From NCBI RefSeq assembly GCF_048564905.1, contig NW_027328739.1, forward strand, positions 6,138,001-6,202,000: 64,000 nt of DNA, read 5' to 3'. The notes below the pieces were generated by a model. The model was not told where the DNA came from and did not search any database. It worked only from the letters and a program-made list of their open reading frames with translations. The DNA comes from Vicugna pacos (lineage: Eukaryota > Chordata > Mammalia > Artiodactyla > Camelidae). The translations under genes were made by a program, and so were the position numbers. Position 1 is the first letter of the stretch. Every line of letters starts with the position of its first letter. Of this stretch, positions 1 through 15,637 are shown one piece after another.

Positions 1-3000
1 TAGAATTTAGAACATGGAATGCCGAACACAGAATTCAGAATATAGAATACAGAATACTGAATAAAGAATTTAGAACATAGAATGCGGAACACAGAATTTC
101 GAATACAGAATATAGAATTTAGAACATAGAATGCGAAACACAATATTTAGAATATAGAATACAGAATACTGAATATAGATTTTAGAACATGGAATGCATA
201 ACCCAGAGTATAAAATTACATTACGGAATACTGAATATACAATTTAGAATATAGAATGTAGAACACAGAATATAGAATATAGATTATGTAATGCAGAATA
301 TAGACTACAGAGCATAGAATGTAGAACAAAGAATATAGAATATGGAAAAAAGAATACAAAACCCAGAATTGAAAACATGGAATGCAGAACACAGAATTTA
401 GAATATAGAGTACAGAATACTGAATATAGAATTTAGAATATAGAATGTAGAACACAGAATTTAGAATACAGAATAAAGAATACTGAATTTAGAATTTCGA
501 ATATAGAATGTAGAACACAGAATATAGAAAATAGAATTGAGAATATAGAACCCAGAATTTTGAACATGGAATGCAGAACACAGAATATAGATTATAGAAT
601 ACAGAATACTGAATATAGAATTTAGAATATAGAATGTATAAACAGAATATAGAATATAGAATACGGAATGCAGAATAGAGAATACAGAATATAGAATGTA
701 GAACACAGAATATAGAATATGGAAAACATAATACAAAACCCAGAATAGAGAACATGGAACAGAATACAGAATTTAGAATATAGAATACAGAATACTGAAT
801 ATATAATTTAGAACATAGAATGCAGAACCCAGAATTAAGAATATAGAATACAGAATACTGAATGTAGGATTTATAATATACAATGTAGAACCGAGAATAT
901 TGAATATAGAATACGGAATGCAGAATATAGAATACAGAATATAAAATGTAGAACTCAGAATATAGAATAGATAATAGAGTATATAGAACACAAAATTTAG
1001 AACATGGAATGCAGAACACAGAATTTAGAATATAGAATACAGTATACTGAATATAGAATTTAGAATATAGAATGTAGAACACAGAATATAGAATATAGAG
1101 AACGGAATGCAGAGTAAAGTATATAGAATATTGAATGATGAACACAAAATATACAATTTAGAATAGAGAATATAAAAGAGAGAATTTAGAAAATGGAATG
1201 TAGAACACAGAATTTAGAATATAGAATACTGAATACTGAATATAAAAATTAGAATATAGAATGTAGAACACAGAATATGGAATGTAGAATACGGAATACA
1301 GAATATTGAATACATAATATAGAAAGAAGAACACAGTATTTAGAATATAGAATACAGAATACTGAATATAGAGATTAGAATATAGAATGTAGAACATATA
1401 ATATAGAATATAGTATAATGAATGCAGAATATAGTATGTAGAATATAGAATGAAGAACACAAATATAGAATAGAGAATAGAGACTAGAGAACCCATAACT
1501 TAGAACACGGAATGCAGAACACAGAATTTAAAATAAAGAATACAGAATACTTAATATAAAATTTAGAATATAGAATGTAGAACACAGAATATAGAATATA
1601 GAATACGGAATGCAGAATATAGTATATAAAATATAGAATATAGAATGATGAACACAAAATTTACAATATAGAATAGAGAATATAGAACCCAGAATTTAGA
1701 ACATGCAATTTAGAACACAGAATTTAGAATATAAAATCAGAATACTGAATATCGAATTTAGAATATAGAATGTAGAACACAGAATATGGTATGTAGAATA
1801 CGGAAAGCAGAATATAGAATACAGAATATAGAAAGTAGAATACAGAATATAGAATATGGAAAACAGAATACATGACCCAGAATTTAGAACATGGAATTCA
1901 GAACACAGAATTTAGAATATAGTATACAGAATACTGAATATAGAATTTAGAACATAGAATGCAGTACACAGAATTAAGAATATAGAATGCAGAATACTGT
2001 ATATAGAATTTATAAACAGGAATGCAGAACACAGAATATAGAAAATAGAATAAAGAATACTGAATATAGAATTGAGAATATATATTGAATAACACAGAAT
2101 ATAGATAATAGACTACTGAATGGAGAATATAGAAGGTAGAATAAAGAATGAAGAACACAAAATATAGAATATAAAATAGAGAATATAGAACCCAGAATTA
2201 AGAAATGGAATGCAGAACATAAAATATGGAACATAGAATACAGAATACAGAATAAATATTTTAGAATATAGAATGTAGAACACAGAATATAGAATATAGA
2301 ATAGGAAATGCAGAATACAGTATGTAGAATACAGAATGAAAAACAAAAATATAGAATATAGAATAGTGAATATAAAACCCAGAACATAGTACACGGAATG
2401 CAGAACACAGAATTTAGAATACAGAATACAGAATACTTAATATAAAATTTAGAATGTAGAATATAGAACACAGAATATAGAATATTGAATATAGAATATA
2501 GAATACACATTATAGAACACAAAGTTTAGAACATGGAATACAGTACACAGACTTTAAAATATAGAATACCGAATACTGGACATAGAATATGAATATACAA
2601 TATAGAACACAGAATATAGAATATAGGATACCGAAAACTGAATATAGAATATAAATATACAATTTAGAACACTGAATATAGAATAAAGTATAGAGAATAG
2701 AGAACACAAAATTTAGAACATGGAATGCAGAACACAGAATTAAGAATATGGAATGCACAATAATGGATATAGAATTTAGAATATAGAATGAATAACACAG
2801 AATATAGAATATAGAATACGGAATGGAGAATTTAGAAGGTAGAATATAGAATGAAGAACACAACATATAGTATATAGTATAGAGAATATAGAACCCAGAA
2901 TTTAGAAATGGAATGCAGAACAGAGAATTTAGAATATAGAATACAGAATACTGAATAAAGATTTTAGAATATAGAATGTAGAACACAGAATATAGAATAT

Positions 3001-6000
3001 AGAATAGGGAATGGAGAACATAGTACGTAGAATTCAGAATGAAAAACACAAATATAAAATATAGAATAGTGAATATAGAAACCAGAAATTAGAACACGGA
3101 ATTCAGAACACAGAATTTACAATACAGAACACAGAATAATTAATATAAAATTTAGAATATACAATGTAGAACACAGAATATAGAATATAGAATAGAGAAT
3201 ATAGAATCCAGAATTTAAAACATGGAATGACAAACACAGAATTTAGAATATTGAATACATATTACTGAATATAGAATTTAGAATATAGAATGCAGAACAC
3301 AGAATTTAGAATATAGAATAGAGAATACTGAAAATAGAATTTAGAATATAGAATTTTGAGCTCAGAATATAGAATATAGCATAGAGTTTATAGAACCCAG
3401 AATTTAGGACATGGAATGCAGAACACAGAATTTAGAGTATATAATACAGAATACTCAATATAGAATTTAGAACATGGAATGCCGAACACAGAATTCAGAA
3501 TATAGAATACAGAATACTGAATATAGAATTTAGAACATAGAATGCGGAACACAGAATTTCGAATACAGAATACAGAATACTGAATATAGAATTTAGAACA
3601 TAGAATGCGAAACACAGTATTTAGAATATAGAATACAGAATACTGAATATAGAATTTAGAACATGGAATGCAGAACCCAGAATTTAGAATATAAAATACA
3701 GAATACTGAATATAGATTTTAGAACATGGAATGAAGAACCCAGACTATAGAATTTACATTACGGAATACTGAATATACAATTTAGAATATAGAATGTAGA
3801 ACACAGAATATAGAATCTAGATTACGTAAAGCAGAATATAGACTACAGAACATAGAATGTAGAACACAGAATATAGAATATGGAAAAAAGAATACAAAAC
3901 CCAGAATAGAAAACATGGAATGCAGAACACAGAATTAAGAATATAGACTACAGAATACTGTATATAGAATTTAGAATATAGAATGTAGAACACAGAATAT
4001 AGAAAATCGAATAGAGAATATATAACCCAGAATTTAGAACATGGAATGCAGAACACAGAATATAGAATATAGAATACAGAATACTGAATATCGAATTTAG
4101 AATATACAATTTAGAACACAGAATATAGTATATAGAATACAGAAAACTGAATACAGAATTTAGAATATGGAATGCAGAACACAGAATTTAGAATATAAAT
4201 ACAGAAAACTGAACATAGAATTTAGAATATAGAATGTACAACACACAATATAGAATATACAATAGAGAATATAGAACCCAGAATTTAGAACTTGGAATGC
4301 AGAACACAGAATTTAGAATATAGAATGCAGAATACTGTATAAAGAATTTAGAATATAGAATGAATAACACAGAATATAGAATATAGACTACGGAATGGAG
4401 AAAATAGAAGTTAGAATATAGACTGAATAACACAAAATATAGAATACAGAATAGAGAATATAGAACCCAGAATATAGCAATGAAATGTAGAACAGAGAAT
4501 TTAGAATATAGAATACAGAAAACTGAATAAAGATTTTAGAATATAGAATGTAGAACACAGAATATAGAATATAGAATAGGGAATGCAGAATATAGTATGT
4601 AGAATATAGAATGAAGAACACAAGTATAGAATATACAATAGTGAATATAGAACCCAGAACTTAGAACACGGAATTCAGAACACAGAATTTAGAATATAGA
4701 ATAGATAATAATGGATATAGAATTTAGAACATAGATTGCAGAACACAGAATTTAGAATATAGAATGCAGAATACTGAATATAGATTTTATAAACATTAAT
4801 GCACAACACAGAATTTAGAATATAGAATGAAGAAAACTGAATAGAGTATTTAGAATATAGAATGAAGAACACAGAATATAGAATATAGAAAAGAGATTAG
4901 AGAACCCAGGATATAGAACATGGAATGCAGAGCACAGAATTTAGAATATAGAACACAGAATACTGAATATAAGTTTAGAATATAGAATATAGAACACAAA
5001 GTATAGAATATAGAATACGGAATACTGAATATACAATTTAGAATATAAAATGTAGAACACAGAATATAGAATATAGAATAAGGAATGCAGAATATAGAAT
5101 ACAGAACATAGAATGTAGAACACAGAATATAGAATATGGAAAACAGAATACAAAACCCAGAATTTAAAACATGGAATGCACAACAAAGAATTAAGAATAT
5201 AGAATACAGAATACTGAATATAGAATTTAGAATACAGAATGTAGAACAGAGAATTTAAAATATAGAATATAGTATGCTGAATATAGAATTTAGAATATTG
5301 AATGTAGAACACAGAATATAGAAATTAGAATAGAGAATATAGAACCCAGAATTTAGAACATGGAATGCAGAACACAGAATTTAGAGTATAGAATACAGGG
5401 TACCGAATATAGAATTTAGAATATAGAATGTAGAACACAGAATATAGAATATCGAATACGGAATGCAGAATATAGTATATAGAATATAGAATGATGAACA
5501 CAAAATATAGAATATAGAATAGAGAATTTAGAACATGGAATGTAAAACACAGAATTTAGAATATAGAATACAGAATACTGAATATCAAATTTAGAATATA
5601 GAATGTAGAACACAGACTACAGAATAGATAATAGAGTATATAGAACCCAAAATTTAGAACATGGAATGCAGAACACAGAATTTAGAATATAGAATACAGA
5701 ATACTGAATATAGAATTTACAATATAGAATGTAGAACAAAAATACAGAATACGGCATGCAGAATATACAATACAGAATAGAGAATGCAGAACACAGAATA
5801 TAGAATATGGAAAACAGAATACAAAACTCAGAATTTAGAACATGGGATGCAGAAAAAAGCATTTAAAATATAGTATACCGAATACTGAATATATAATTTA
5901 GAACATAGAATGCAGAACACAGAATTAAGATTATATAATGCAGAATACTGTATATAGAATTTATAAACAGGAATGCAGAACACAGAATTTAGAAAAGAGA

Positions 6001-7270
6001 ATAAAGAATACTGAACATAGAATTTAGAATATATAACATACAACACAGAATATAGAATATAGACTACAGAATAGAGAACATAGGAGGTAGAATTAGGAAT
6101 GAAGAACACAACATATAGAATATAGAATAGAGAATATAGAACACAGAATTTAGAACATGGAATGCAGAACACAGAATTTAGAATATAGAATACAGAATAC
6201 TTAATATAAAATTTAGAATATAGTATGTAGAAAACAGAATAATGTATATAGAATACGGAATGCAGAATATAGAATACAGAATATAGAATGTAGAACACAG
6301 AATATAGAATATTGAATACAGTATATGGAACACAAAATTTGGAACATGGATTGCAGAAAACAGTACTTAGAATATAGAATACCGAATACTGAACATAGAA
6401 TACGAATATACAAGGTAGAACACAGAATTTAGAATTTAGGATACAGAATACTGAATATAGAATTATGAATATACAATGTAGAACACAGAATATAGAATAT
6501 AGAATACGGAATGCAGAATATAGTATACAGAAAATAGAATGTAGAACACAGAATATAGAATATGGAAAACAGAATACAAAACCGAGAATTGAGAACATGG
6601 ACTGCAGAAAAAATAATTAAGAATATACAATACAGAATACTGAATATAGAATTTTGAATATACAATGCAGAACACAGAATTTAGATATATAATAAAGAAT
6701 ACTGAATATAGAATTTAGAATATAGAATGTAGAACACAGAATATAGAATTGAGAATAGAGAACACAGAATTAAGATCATGGAATGCAGAACACAGAATTT
6801 TGAATATAGAATACAGAATACTGAATATAAAATTTACAACATAGAATGTTGAACACAGAATATAGAATATGGCATGCAGAATATACAATACAAAATAGTG
6901 AATGCAGAACACAGAATATGGAATATGGAAAACAGCATACAGAAATATTAATTTAGAACATGGAATGCAGAACAGAGAATTTAAAATATAATATACAGAA
7001 TACTGAATATAGAATTAGATCTTAGAATGCAGAACACAGAATTAAGATTATATAATGCAGAATTCTGTCTATAGAATTTATAAACAGGAATGCAGAACAC
7101 AGAATTTAGAAAATAGAAGACACAATAATGAAAATAGAATTTAGAATATATAATAAATAACACAGAATATAGAATATAGACTACGGAATGGAGAATATAG
7201 GAGGTAGAATATGGAATGACGAACATAAAATATAGAATATAGAATACAGAATATAGAACCCAGAATTTAG
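1..7270 (+). repeat. Large duplicated block, copy A (partner B at 23608-31015)
   Basis: Base 1 aligns with base 23608. Over the first ~1.1 kb I noticed a single difference (t at 767/768 against c near 24375). The offset is 23607 at first, 23670 by 4291, 23733 by 4388 and 4971, then 23740-23747 by 6.0-6.4 kb. Two of these steps are exactly 63 bases, so B carries two extra modules. Similarity falls gradually along the block and is lost near 7270. The left edge is cut by the window. The near-identity at the left end implies a recent copy or ongoing homogenisation. Confidence 0.85.
2113..3363 (+). repeat. Kilobase block H, copy 1 (long spacing class 1245)
   Basis: The block is delimited here by two rare variants: ctactgaatggag at 2113 and the SacI-like gagctc at 3358. 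The distance between them is 1245. The same pair of markers occurs five times in the window in the same order. Copies 1, 3 and 5 have 1244-1245 between the markers; copies 2 and 4 have 1307-1308, which is one 63-base module more. Confidence 0.8.
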
Positions 7271-7769
7271 ATATTAAATGCAAAAAATAGAATTTAGAAT
7301 ACAGAATTCAGAATGATGAATAAAAATTTTAGAATATAGAATGTAGAACATATAATATAGAATATAGAATAATGAATGCAGAATATATTATGTAGAATAT
7401 AGAATGAAGAACACAAATATAGAATAGAGAAAAGTGAATATAGAACCCAGAATTTGGAACACGGAATGCAGAACACAGAATTTAAAATATAGAATACAGA
7501 ATACTTAATATAAAATTTAGAATATAGAATGTAGAACACAGAATATAGAATATAGAATAAGGAATGCATAATATAGAATACAGTATATAGAATGTAGAAC
7601 ACAGAATAAAGAATATTGAATAGAGAATATGGAACCCAAAATTTAGAACATGGAATGCAGAACACAGAATTTAGAATATAGAATACAGAATACTGAATAT
7701 ACAATTTAGAATATAGAATGCAGAACACAGAATATAAATACGGCATGCAGAATACACAATACAGAATAT

Positions 7770-9605
7770 AGAATGTAGAAAACAGAATATAGAATATAGA
7801 AAACAGAATACATAAACCAGAATTTAGATCATGGAATGTAGAACACAGAATTTAGAATATAGTATAGAGAATACTGAAAATAGAATTTAGAATATAGAAT
7901 GCAGGACACAGAATTTAGAATATAGAATACAGAATACTGAATATAGAATTTAGAATATAGAATGTACAAGTCAGAATATAGAATATAGACTACGGAATGG
8001 AGAATATAGAAGGTAAAATATGGAATGAAGAACACAAAATATAGAATAGAGAATAGAGAATTTAGAACACAGAACCTCGAACACGGAATGCAGAACACAG
8101 AATGTAGAATATAGAATACAGAATATTGAAAATAGTATTTAGAATAAAGAATGTAGAACACAAAATTTAGAATATAGAATAAAGAATTCTGAATATAGAA
8201 TTTAGAATATTGAATGTAGAACACAGAATATAGAATATAGAATGTAGAATATACAACCAATAATTTATAACATGGAATGCAGAACACAGTATTTAGAATA
8301 ATGAATAAAGAATACTGAATATAGAATTTAGAATATAGAATGTAGAACACAGAATATAGAATATATAAAACGGAATGCAGAATATAGAATATAGAATATA
8401 GAATATAGAATAATGAGGACAAAATATAGAATACAGAGTATAGAACATACAATTTAGAATATGGAATGTAGAACACAAAATATAGAATACAAAATACTGA
8501 ATATCGAATTTAGAAAATAGAATGTAGAACACAGAATATGGAATGTAGAATATGGAAGGCAGACTATTGAATACAGAATATAGAATGTAGAACACAGAAT
8601 TTAGAATATGGAAAACAGAATATAGAACCCAGAATTTAGAATATGGAATGCAGAACACGAAATTAAAATATAGAATACAGATTACTGAATATAGAATTTA
8701 GAATATATAATGTACAACACAGAATTTAGAATATAGAATACAGAATACTGAATATAGAATTTAGAATATAGAATGTAGAACACAGAATACAGAATATAGA
8801 ATACAGAATATAGAACCCAAAATTTAGAATATGGAATTCAGAACACAGTATTTAAAATATAGAATACGGAATACTGAATATAGAATATGAATACACAATG
8901 TAGAACCCAGAATTTACAATATACAATACAGAATACTGAATAAAGGATTTAGAATATACAATGTAGAACCGTGAATATAGAATATAATATACGTAATGCA
9001 GAATATAGAATACAGAATATAGAATGTAGAACACAGAATATAGAATATAAAAGAGAGTATATAGAACCCAAAATGTATAACATGGAATGCAGAACACAGA
9101 TTTTAGAGTATATAATACTGAATACTGAATATAGAATTTAGAATATGGAATGTACAACACAGAATATGGAATGTACAATACGGAATGCAGAATATTGAAT
9201 ACAGAATATAGAATGTAGAACACAGAATTTAGAATATGGAAAACAGATTATAGAACCCAGAATATAAAACATGGATTGCAAAACACACAATTTAGAATTT
9301 AGAATACAGATTACAGAATATAGACTTTAGAATATAGAATGTACAACACAGAATTTAGAATATAGAATACAGAATAATGAATATAGAATTTAGAATATAG
9401 AATGTAGAACACAGAATATAGCATATAGAATAGGGAATATAGAACCCAGAATTTAGAACATGGAAATCAGAACACAGAATTAAGAATATAGAATACAGAA
9501 TAGTGAATATAGAATTTAGAATATAGAATGTAGAACACACAATAGAATATAGAAAACGGAATGCAGAATATAGAATACAGAATATAGAATGTAGAACACA
9601 GAATA
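7770..9605 (+). repeat. Dispersed 1.8 kb block P, copy 1
   Basis: It aligns with 34600-36412 at an offset of 26830 at its left (gcaggac at 7901 and 34731; the tcagaat phrase at 7971 and 34801) and about 26808 further right (ggaaggc at 8554 and 35362; gactttag at 9323 and 36130). The 21-22 base change of offset is three heptamers. Flanks on both sides differ between copies, so this block moved or was retained as a unit. Confidence 0.78.
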
Positions 9606-11390
9606 TAGATTATAGACTACGGAATTGAGAATATGGACGGTAGAAAATAGAATGAAGAACACAAAATATAGAATAGAGAATATAGAACCCAGAATTTAGA
9701 AATGGAATGCAGAACAGAGAATTTAGAATATAGAATAGAGAATACTGAATAAAGATTTTAGAATATAATATGTAGAACACAGAATATAGAGTATAGAATA
9801 CGGAATGCAGAATATAGTATATAGAATATTGAATGAAGAACACAAATATAGAATAAAGAAAAGAGAATATAGAACCCATAATTTAGAACACGGAATGCAG
9901 AACACAGAATTTAGTAAATAGAATACAGAATACTGAATATAAAATATAGAATATAGAAAACAGAGTATAGAATATACAATACGGAATACTGAATATACAA
10001 TATAGAGTATAGAATGTAGAACACAGAATATAGAATATAGAATACGGAATGCAGAATATAGAATGCAGAACAGAATGTACGACACACAATATAGAATATA
10101 GAAAACAGAATAAAAACCAATAGTTGAAAATATGGAATGCACAACACAGAACTAAGAATATAGAATACAGAATACTGAATATAGAATTTAGAATATACTA
10201 TGTAGAACAGAGAATTAAGAATACAGAATAACGAATACTGAATATAGAATTTAGAAAATAGAATGTAGAATACAGAATATGGAATGTAGAATACGGAATG
10301 CAGAATATTGAATATCAGAATATAGAATGTAGAACACAGAATATAGAATATGGAAAACAGAATATAGAACCCAGAATATAGAACATGGAATGCAGAACAC
10401 GAAATTAGAATATAGAATACAGAATACTGAATATAGAATTTAGAATATATAATGTAGAACACAGAATTTAGAATATAGAATACAGAATACTGAATATAGA
10501 ATTTAGATTATACAGTGTAGAACACAGAATAGAGAATATAGAATACAGAATATAGAACCCAAAATTTAGAACATGGAATGCAGAACACAGAATATAAAAT
10601 ATAGAATACAGAATACTGATAATAGAATATGAATATGCAATGTAGAACCCAGAATTAAGAATATAGAAAACAGAATACTGAATGTAGGATGTAGAATATA
10701 CAATGTAGAACCGAGAATATAGAATATAGAATACGGAATGCAGAATATAGTATACAGAATATAGAATGAAGAAAACAGAATATAGTATAGAGAATAGAGT
10801 ATATAGAACCCAAAATTTAGAACATGGAATGCATAACACAGAATTTAGAATATAGAATACAGAATACTGAATATAGAATTTACAATATAGAATGTAGAAC
10901 AAAAATACAGAATACGGCATGCAGAATATACAATACAGAATTGAGAATGCAGAACACAGAATATAGAATATGGAAAACAGAATACAAAACTCAGAATTTA
11001 GAACATGGAATGCAGAAAACAGAATTTAAAATATAGTATACTGAATACTGAATATAGAATTTAGAACATAGAATGCAGAACACAGAATTAAGATTATTGA
11101 ATGCAGAATACTGTATACAGAATTTATAAACAGGAATGCAGAACACAGAATTTAGAAAAGAGAATAAAGAATACTGAATATAGAATTTAGAATATATATT
11201 ATATAACACAGAATATAGAATATAGACTACGGAAAGGAGAATATAGGAGGAAGAATAATGAATGAAGAACACAACATATAGAATATAGAATAGAGAATAT
11301 AGAACCCAGAATTTAGAAATGGAATGCAGAACATAGAATTTAGAATATAGAATACAGAATACTGAATAAAGGTTTTAGAATATAGAATAT
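9605..11390 (+). repeat. Satellite without a clear long-range partner
   Basis: Ordinary mixed 126/189-base units. The right part contains the cggcatg segment (near 10914) also found at 5752, 29499 and 40329. I saw no gene or foreign insertion. Confidence 0.7.
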
Positions 11391-11970
11391 AGAACACAGA
11401 ATATAGAATATAAATAGGGAATGCTGAAAATAGTATGCAGAATATAGAATGAAGAACACAAATATAGAATATAGAATAGTGAATATAGAACCCAGAATTA
11501 AGAACACGGAATGCAGAACACAGAATTTAGAATATAGAATACAGAATACTTAATATAAAATTTAGAATATATAATGTAGAACACAGAATTTAGAATATAG
11601 AATACAGAATACTTAATATAAAATTTAGAATATAGAATGTAGAAAACAGAATATAGAATATAGAATACGGAATGCAGAATATAGAATACAGAATATAGAA
11701 TAGAGAATACGGAATGCCGAATATAGAATACAGAATATAGAATGTAGAACACAGAATATAGAATATTGAATACAGTATATGGAACACAAAATTTAGAACA
11801 TGGAATGCAGAACACATTATTTAGAATATAGAATACTGAATACTGAATATAGAATATGAATATACAATGTAGAACACAGAATTTAGAAAATAGAATACAG
11901 AATACTGAATATAGAATTTTGAATATACAATGTAGAACACAGAATATAGAATATAGAATACGGAATGCAT
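11390..11970 (+). repeat. Segment shared with 61640-62060
   Basis: Both carry a gctgaaaata variant (near 11420 and 61669) followed by the same order of variants, including a shared run of ~0.5 kb ending in a module with gaatatgaatat. The copies lie about 50.25 kb apart. Confidence 0.65.
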
Positions 11971-12449
11971 AATATAGGATACAGAAAATAGAATGTAGAA
12001 CACAGAATAGAGAATATGGAAAACAGAATACAAAACCGAGAATTGAGAACATGGACTTCAGAACAAATAATTAACAATATACAATACAGAATACTGAATA
12101 TAGAATTTTGAATATACAATGTAGAACACAGAATTTAGATATATAATTAAGAATACTGAATAAATAATTTAGAATATAGAATGTAGAACACAGAATATAG
12201 AATAGAGAATAGAGAATCCAGAATTTAGAACTTGGAATGCAGAACACAGAATTTTGAATATAGAATACAGAATACTGAATATAAAATTTAGAACATAGAA
12301 TGTTGAACACAGAATATAGAATACGGTATGCAGAATATACAATACAGAATAGTGAATGCAGAACACAGAATATAGAATATGGAAAACAGAATACAGAAAT
12401 CAGAATTTAGAACATGGAATGCAGAACACAGAATTTAAAATATAGTATA

Positions 12450-13620
12450 CAGAATACTGAATATAGAATTAGAACTTAGAATGCAGAACACAGAATTAAG
12501 ATTATATAATGCAGAATTCTGTATATAGAATTTATAAACAGGAATGCAGAACACATAATTTAGAATAGAGAATGCAGAATACTGTATATAGAATTTAGAA
12601 TATAGAATGAATAACACAGAATATAGAATATAGACTACGGAATGGAGAAAATAGAAGGTAGAATATAGACTGAATAACACAAAATATAGAATATAGTATA
12701 GAGAATATAGATCCCAGAATATAGAAATGGAATGCAGAATATAGAATTTTGAATACAGAATACAGAAAACTGAATAAAGATTTTAGAATATAGAATGTAG
12801 AACACAGAATATAGAATATAGAATAGGGAATGCAGAATATAGTATGTAGAATATAGAATGAAGAACACAAGAATAGAATATAGAATAGTGAATATAGAAA
12901 CCAGAACTTAGAACACGGAATGCAGAACACAGAATTTGAATATAGAATACATAATACTGAATATAGAATTTACAACATAAAATGCAGAACACAGAATTTA
13001 TAATATAGAATGCAGAATACTGAATATTGATTTTATAAACATGAATACAGAACACAGAATTTAGAATATAGAATGAAGAAAACTGAATAGAGTATTTAGA
13101 ATATACAATGAAGAACACAGAATATAGAATTTAGAATATAGAATAGAGAACCCAGGATATAGAACATGAAATGCAGAGCACAGAATTTAGAATATAGAAC
13201 ACAGAATACTCAATATAAGTTTAGGATATAGAATATAGAACACAGAGTATAGAATATAGAATACGGAATACTGAATATACAATTTAGAATATAGAATGTA
13301 GAACACAGAATATAGAATATAGAATACGGAATGCAGAATATAGAATACAGAACATACAATGAAGAACACAGAATATAGAATATGGAAAACCAAATACAAA
13401 ACCCAGAATTGAAAACATGGAATGCACAACAGAGAATTAAGAATATAGAACACAGAATACTGAATATAGAATTTAGAATACAGAATGTAGAACAGAGAAT
13501 TTAAAATATAGAATATAATATGCTGAATATGGAATTTAGAATATAGAATGTAGAACACAGAATATAGAATATAGAATATGGAATGCAGAATTGACAATAT
13601 AAAATATAGAATATAGAATG
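12450..13620 (+). repeat. 2017-offset duplication, first copy
   Basis: It matches 14467-15637 at a constant offset of 2017, checked at 12635/14652, 13217/15234 (the aagttta variant) and 13271/15288. Both copies also match 4.2-5.3 kb of block A (offset 8246-8247 for this copy). A constant offset across more than 1 kb means no indels fixed since duplication, so this is relatively recent. Confidence 0.8.
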
Positions 13621-14466
13621 ATGAACACAAAATATAGAATATGAAATAGAGACTATAGAACCCAGAATTTAGAACATGCAATTTAGAACACAGAATTTAG
13701 AATATAAAATACAGAATACTGAATATCGAATTTAGAATATAGAATGTAGAACACAGAATATGGTATGTAGAATACGGAAAGCAGAATATAGAATACAGAA
13801 TATAGAATGTAGAAGACAGAATATAGAATATGGAAAACAGAATACATAACCCAGAATTTAGAACATGGAATTCAGAACACAGAATTTAGAATATAGTATA
13901 CAGAATACTGAATATAGAATTTAGAACATAGAATGCAGTACACAGAATTAAGAATATAGAATGCAGAATACTGTATATAGAATTTAGAATATAGAATGTA
14001 GAACACAGAACTTAGAATAGAGAATAAAGAATACTGAATATAAAATTTAGAATATAGAATGTAGAACACAGAATATAGAAAATAGAATAGAGAATATAGA
14101 ACCCACAATTTAGAACATGGAATGCAGAACACAGAATTTAGAATGTAGAATAGAGAATACTGAATATAGAATTTAAAATATAGAATGTAGAACATAGAAT
14201 ATAGAATATAGAATACGGAATGCAGAATAGAGAATATAAAATATAGAATATAGAATGATGAACACATAATATAGAATAGAGAATATAGAACCCAGAATTT
14301 AGAACATGGAATGCAGAACACAGAACTTAGAATATAAAATACAGAATACTGAATATCGAATTTAGATTATAGAATGTACAACACAGAATATAGAAAATAG
14401 AACAGAGAATATAGAACACACAATATAGAACATGGAATGCAGAACACAGAATTTAGAGTGTAGAAT

Positions 14467-15637
14467 ACAGAATACTGAATATAGAATTAGAACTTAGAAT
14501 GCAGAACAAGAATTAAGATTATATAATGCAGAATTCTGTATATAGAATTTATAAACAGGAATGCAGAACACAGAATTTAGATTAGAGAATGCAGAATACT
14601 GTATATAGAATTTAGAATATAGAATGAATAACACAGAATATAGAATATAGACTATGGAATGGAGAAAATAGAAGGTAGAATATAGACTGAATAACACAAA
14701 ATATAGAATAGAGAATAGAGAATATAGATCCCAGAATATAGAAATGGAATGCAGAATATAGAATTTTGAATACAGAATACAGAAAACTGAATAAAGATTT
14801 TAGAATATAGAATGTAGAACACAGAGTATAGAATATAGAATAGGGAATGCAGAATATAATATGTTGAATATAGAATGAAGAACACAAGTATAGAATATAG
14901 AATAGTGAATATAGAAACCAGAACTTAGAACACGGAATGCAGAACACAGAATTTGAATATAGAATACATAATACTGAATATAGAATTTAGAACATAGAAT
15001 GCAGAACACAGAATTTATAATGTAGAATGCAGAATACTGAATATTGATTTTATAAACATGAATGCAGAACACAGAATTTAGAATATATAATGAAGTACAC
15101 TGAATAGAGTATTTAGAATATACAATGAAGAACACAGAATATAGAATTTAGAATATAGAATAGAGAACACAGGATATAGAACATGAAATGCAGAGCACAG
15201 AATTTAGAATACAGAACACAGAATACTGAATATAAGTTTAGGATATAGAATATAGAACACTGACTATAGAATATAGAATACGGAATACTGAATATACAGT
15301 TTAGAATATAGAATGTAGAACACAGAATATAGAATATAGAATACGGAATGCAGAATATAGAATACAGAACATAGAATGAAGAACACAGAATATAGACTAT
15401 GGAAAACCAAATACAAAACCCAGAATTGAAAACATGGAATGCACAACACAGAATTAAGAATATAGAACACAGAATACTGAATATAGAATTTAGAATACAG
15501 AATGTAGAACAGAGAATTTAAAATATAGAATATAGTATGCTGAATATGGATTTTAGAATATAGAATGTAGAACACAGAATATAGAAAATAGAATAGAGAA
15601 TATAGAACCCAGAATTTAGAACATGGAAAGCAGAACA
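14467..15637 (+). repeat. 2017-offset duplication, second copy
   Basis: Partner of 12450-13620. The 0.85 kb between the copies (13.62-14.47 kb) consists of other module combinations and resembles sequence near 1.7-2.0 kb and 59.7-60.0 kb. Confidence 0.8.
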
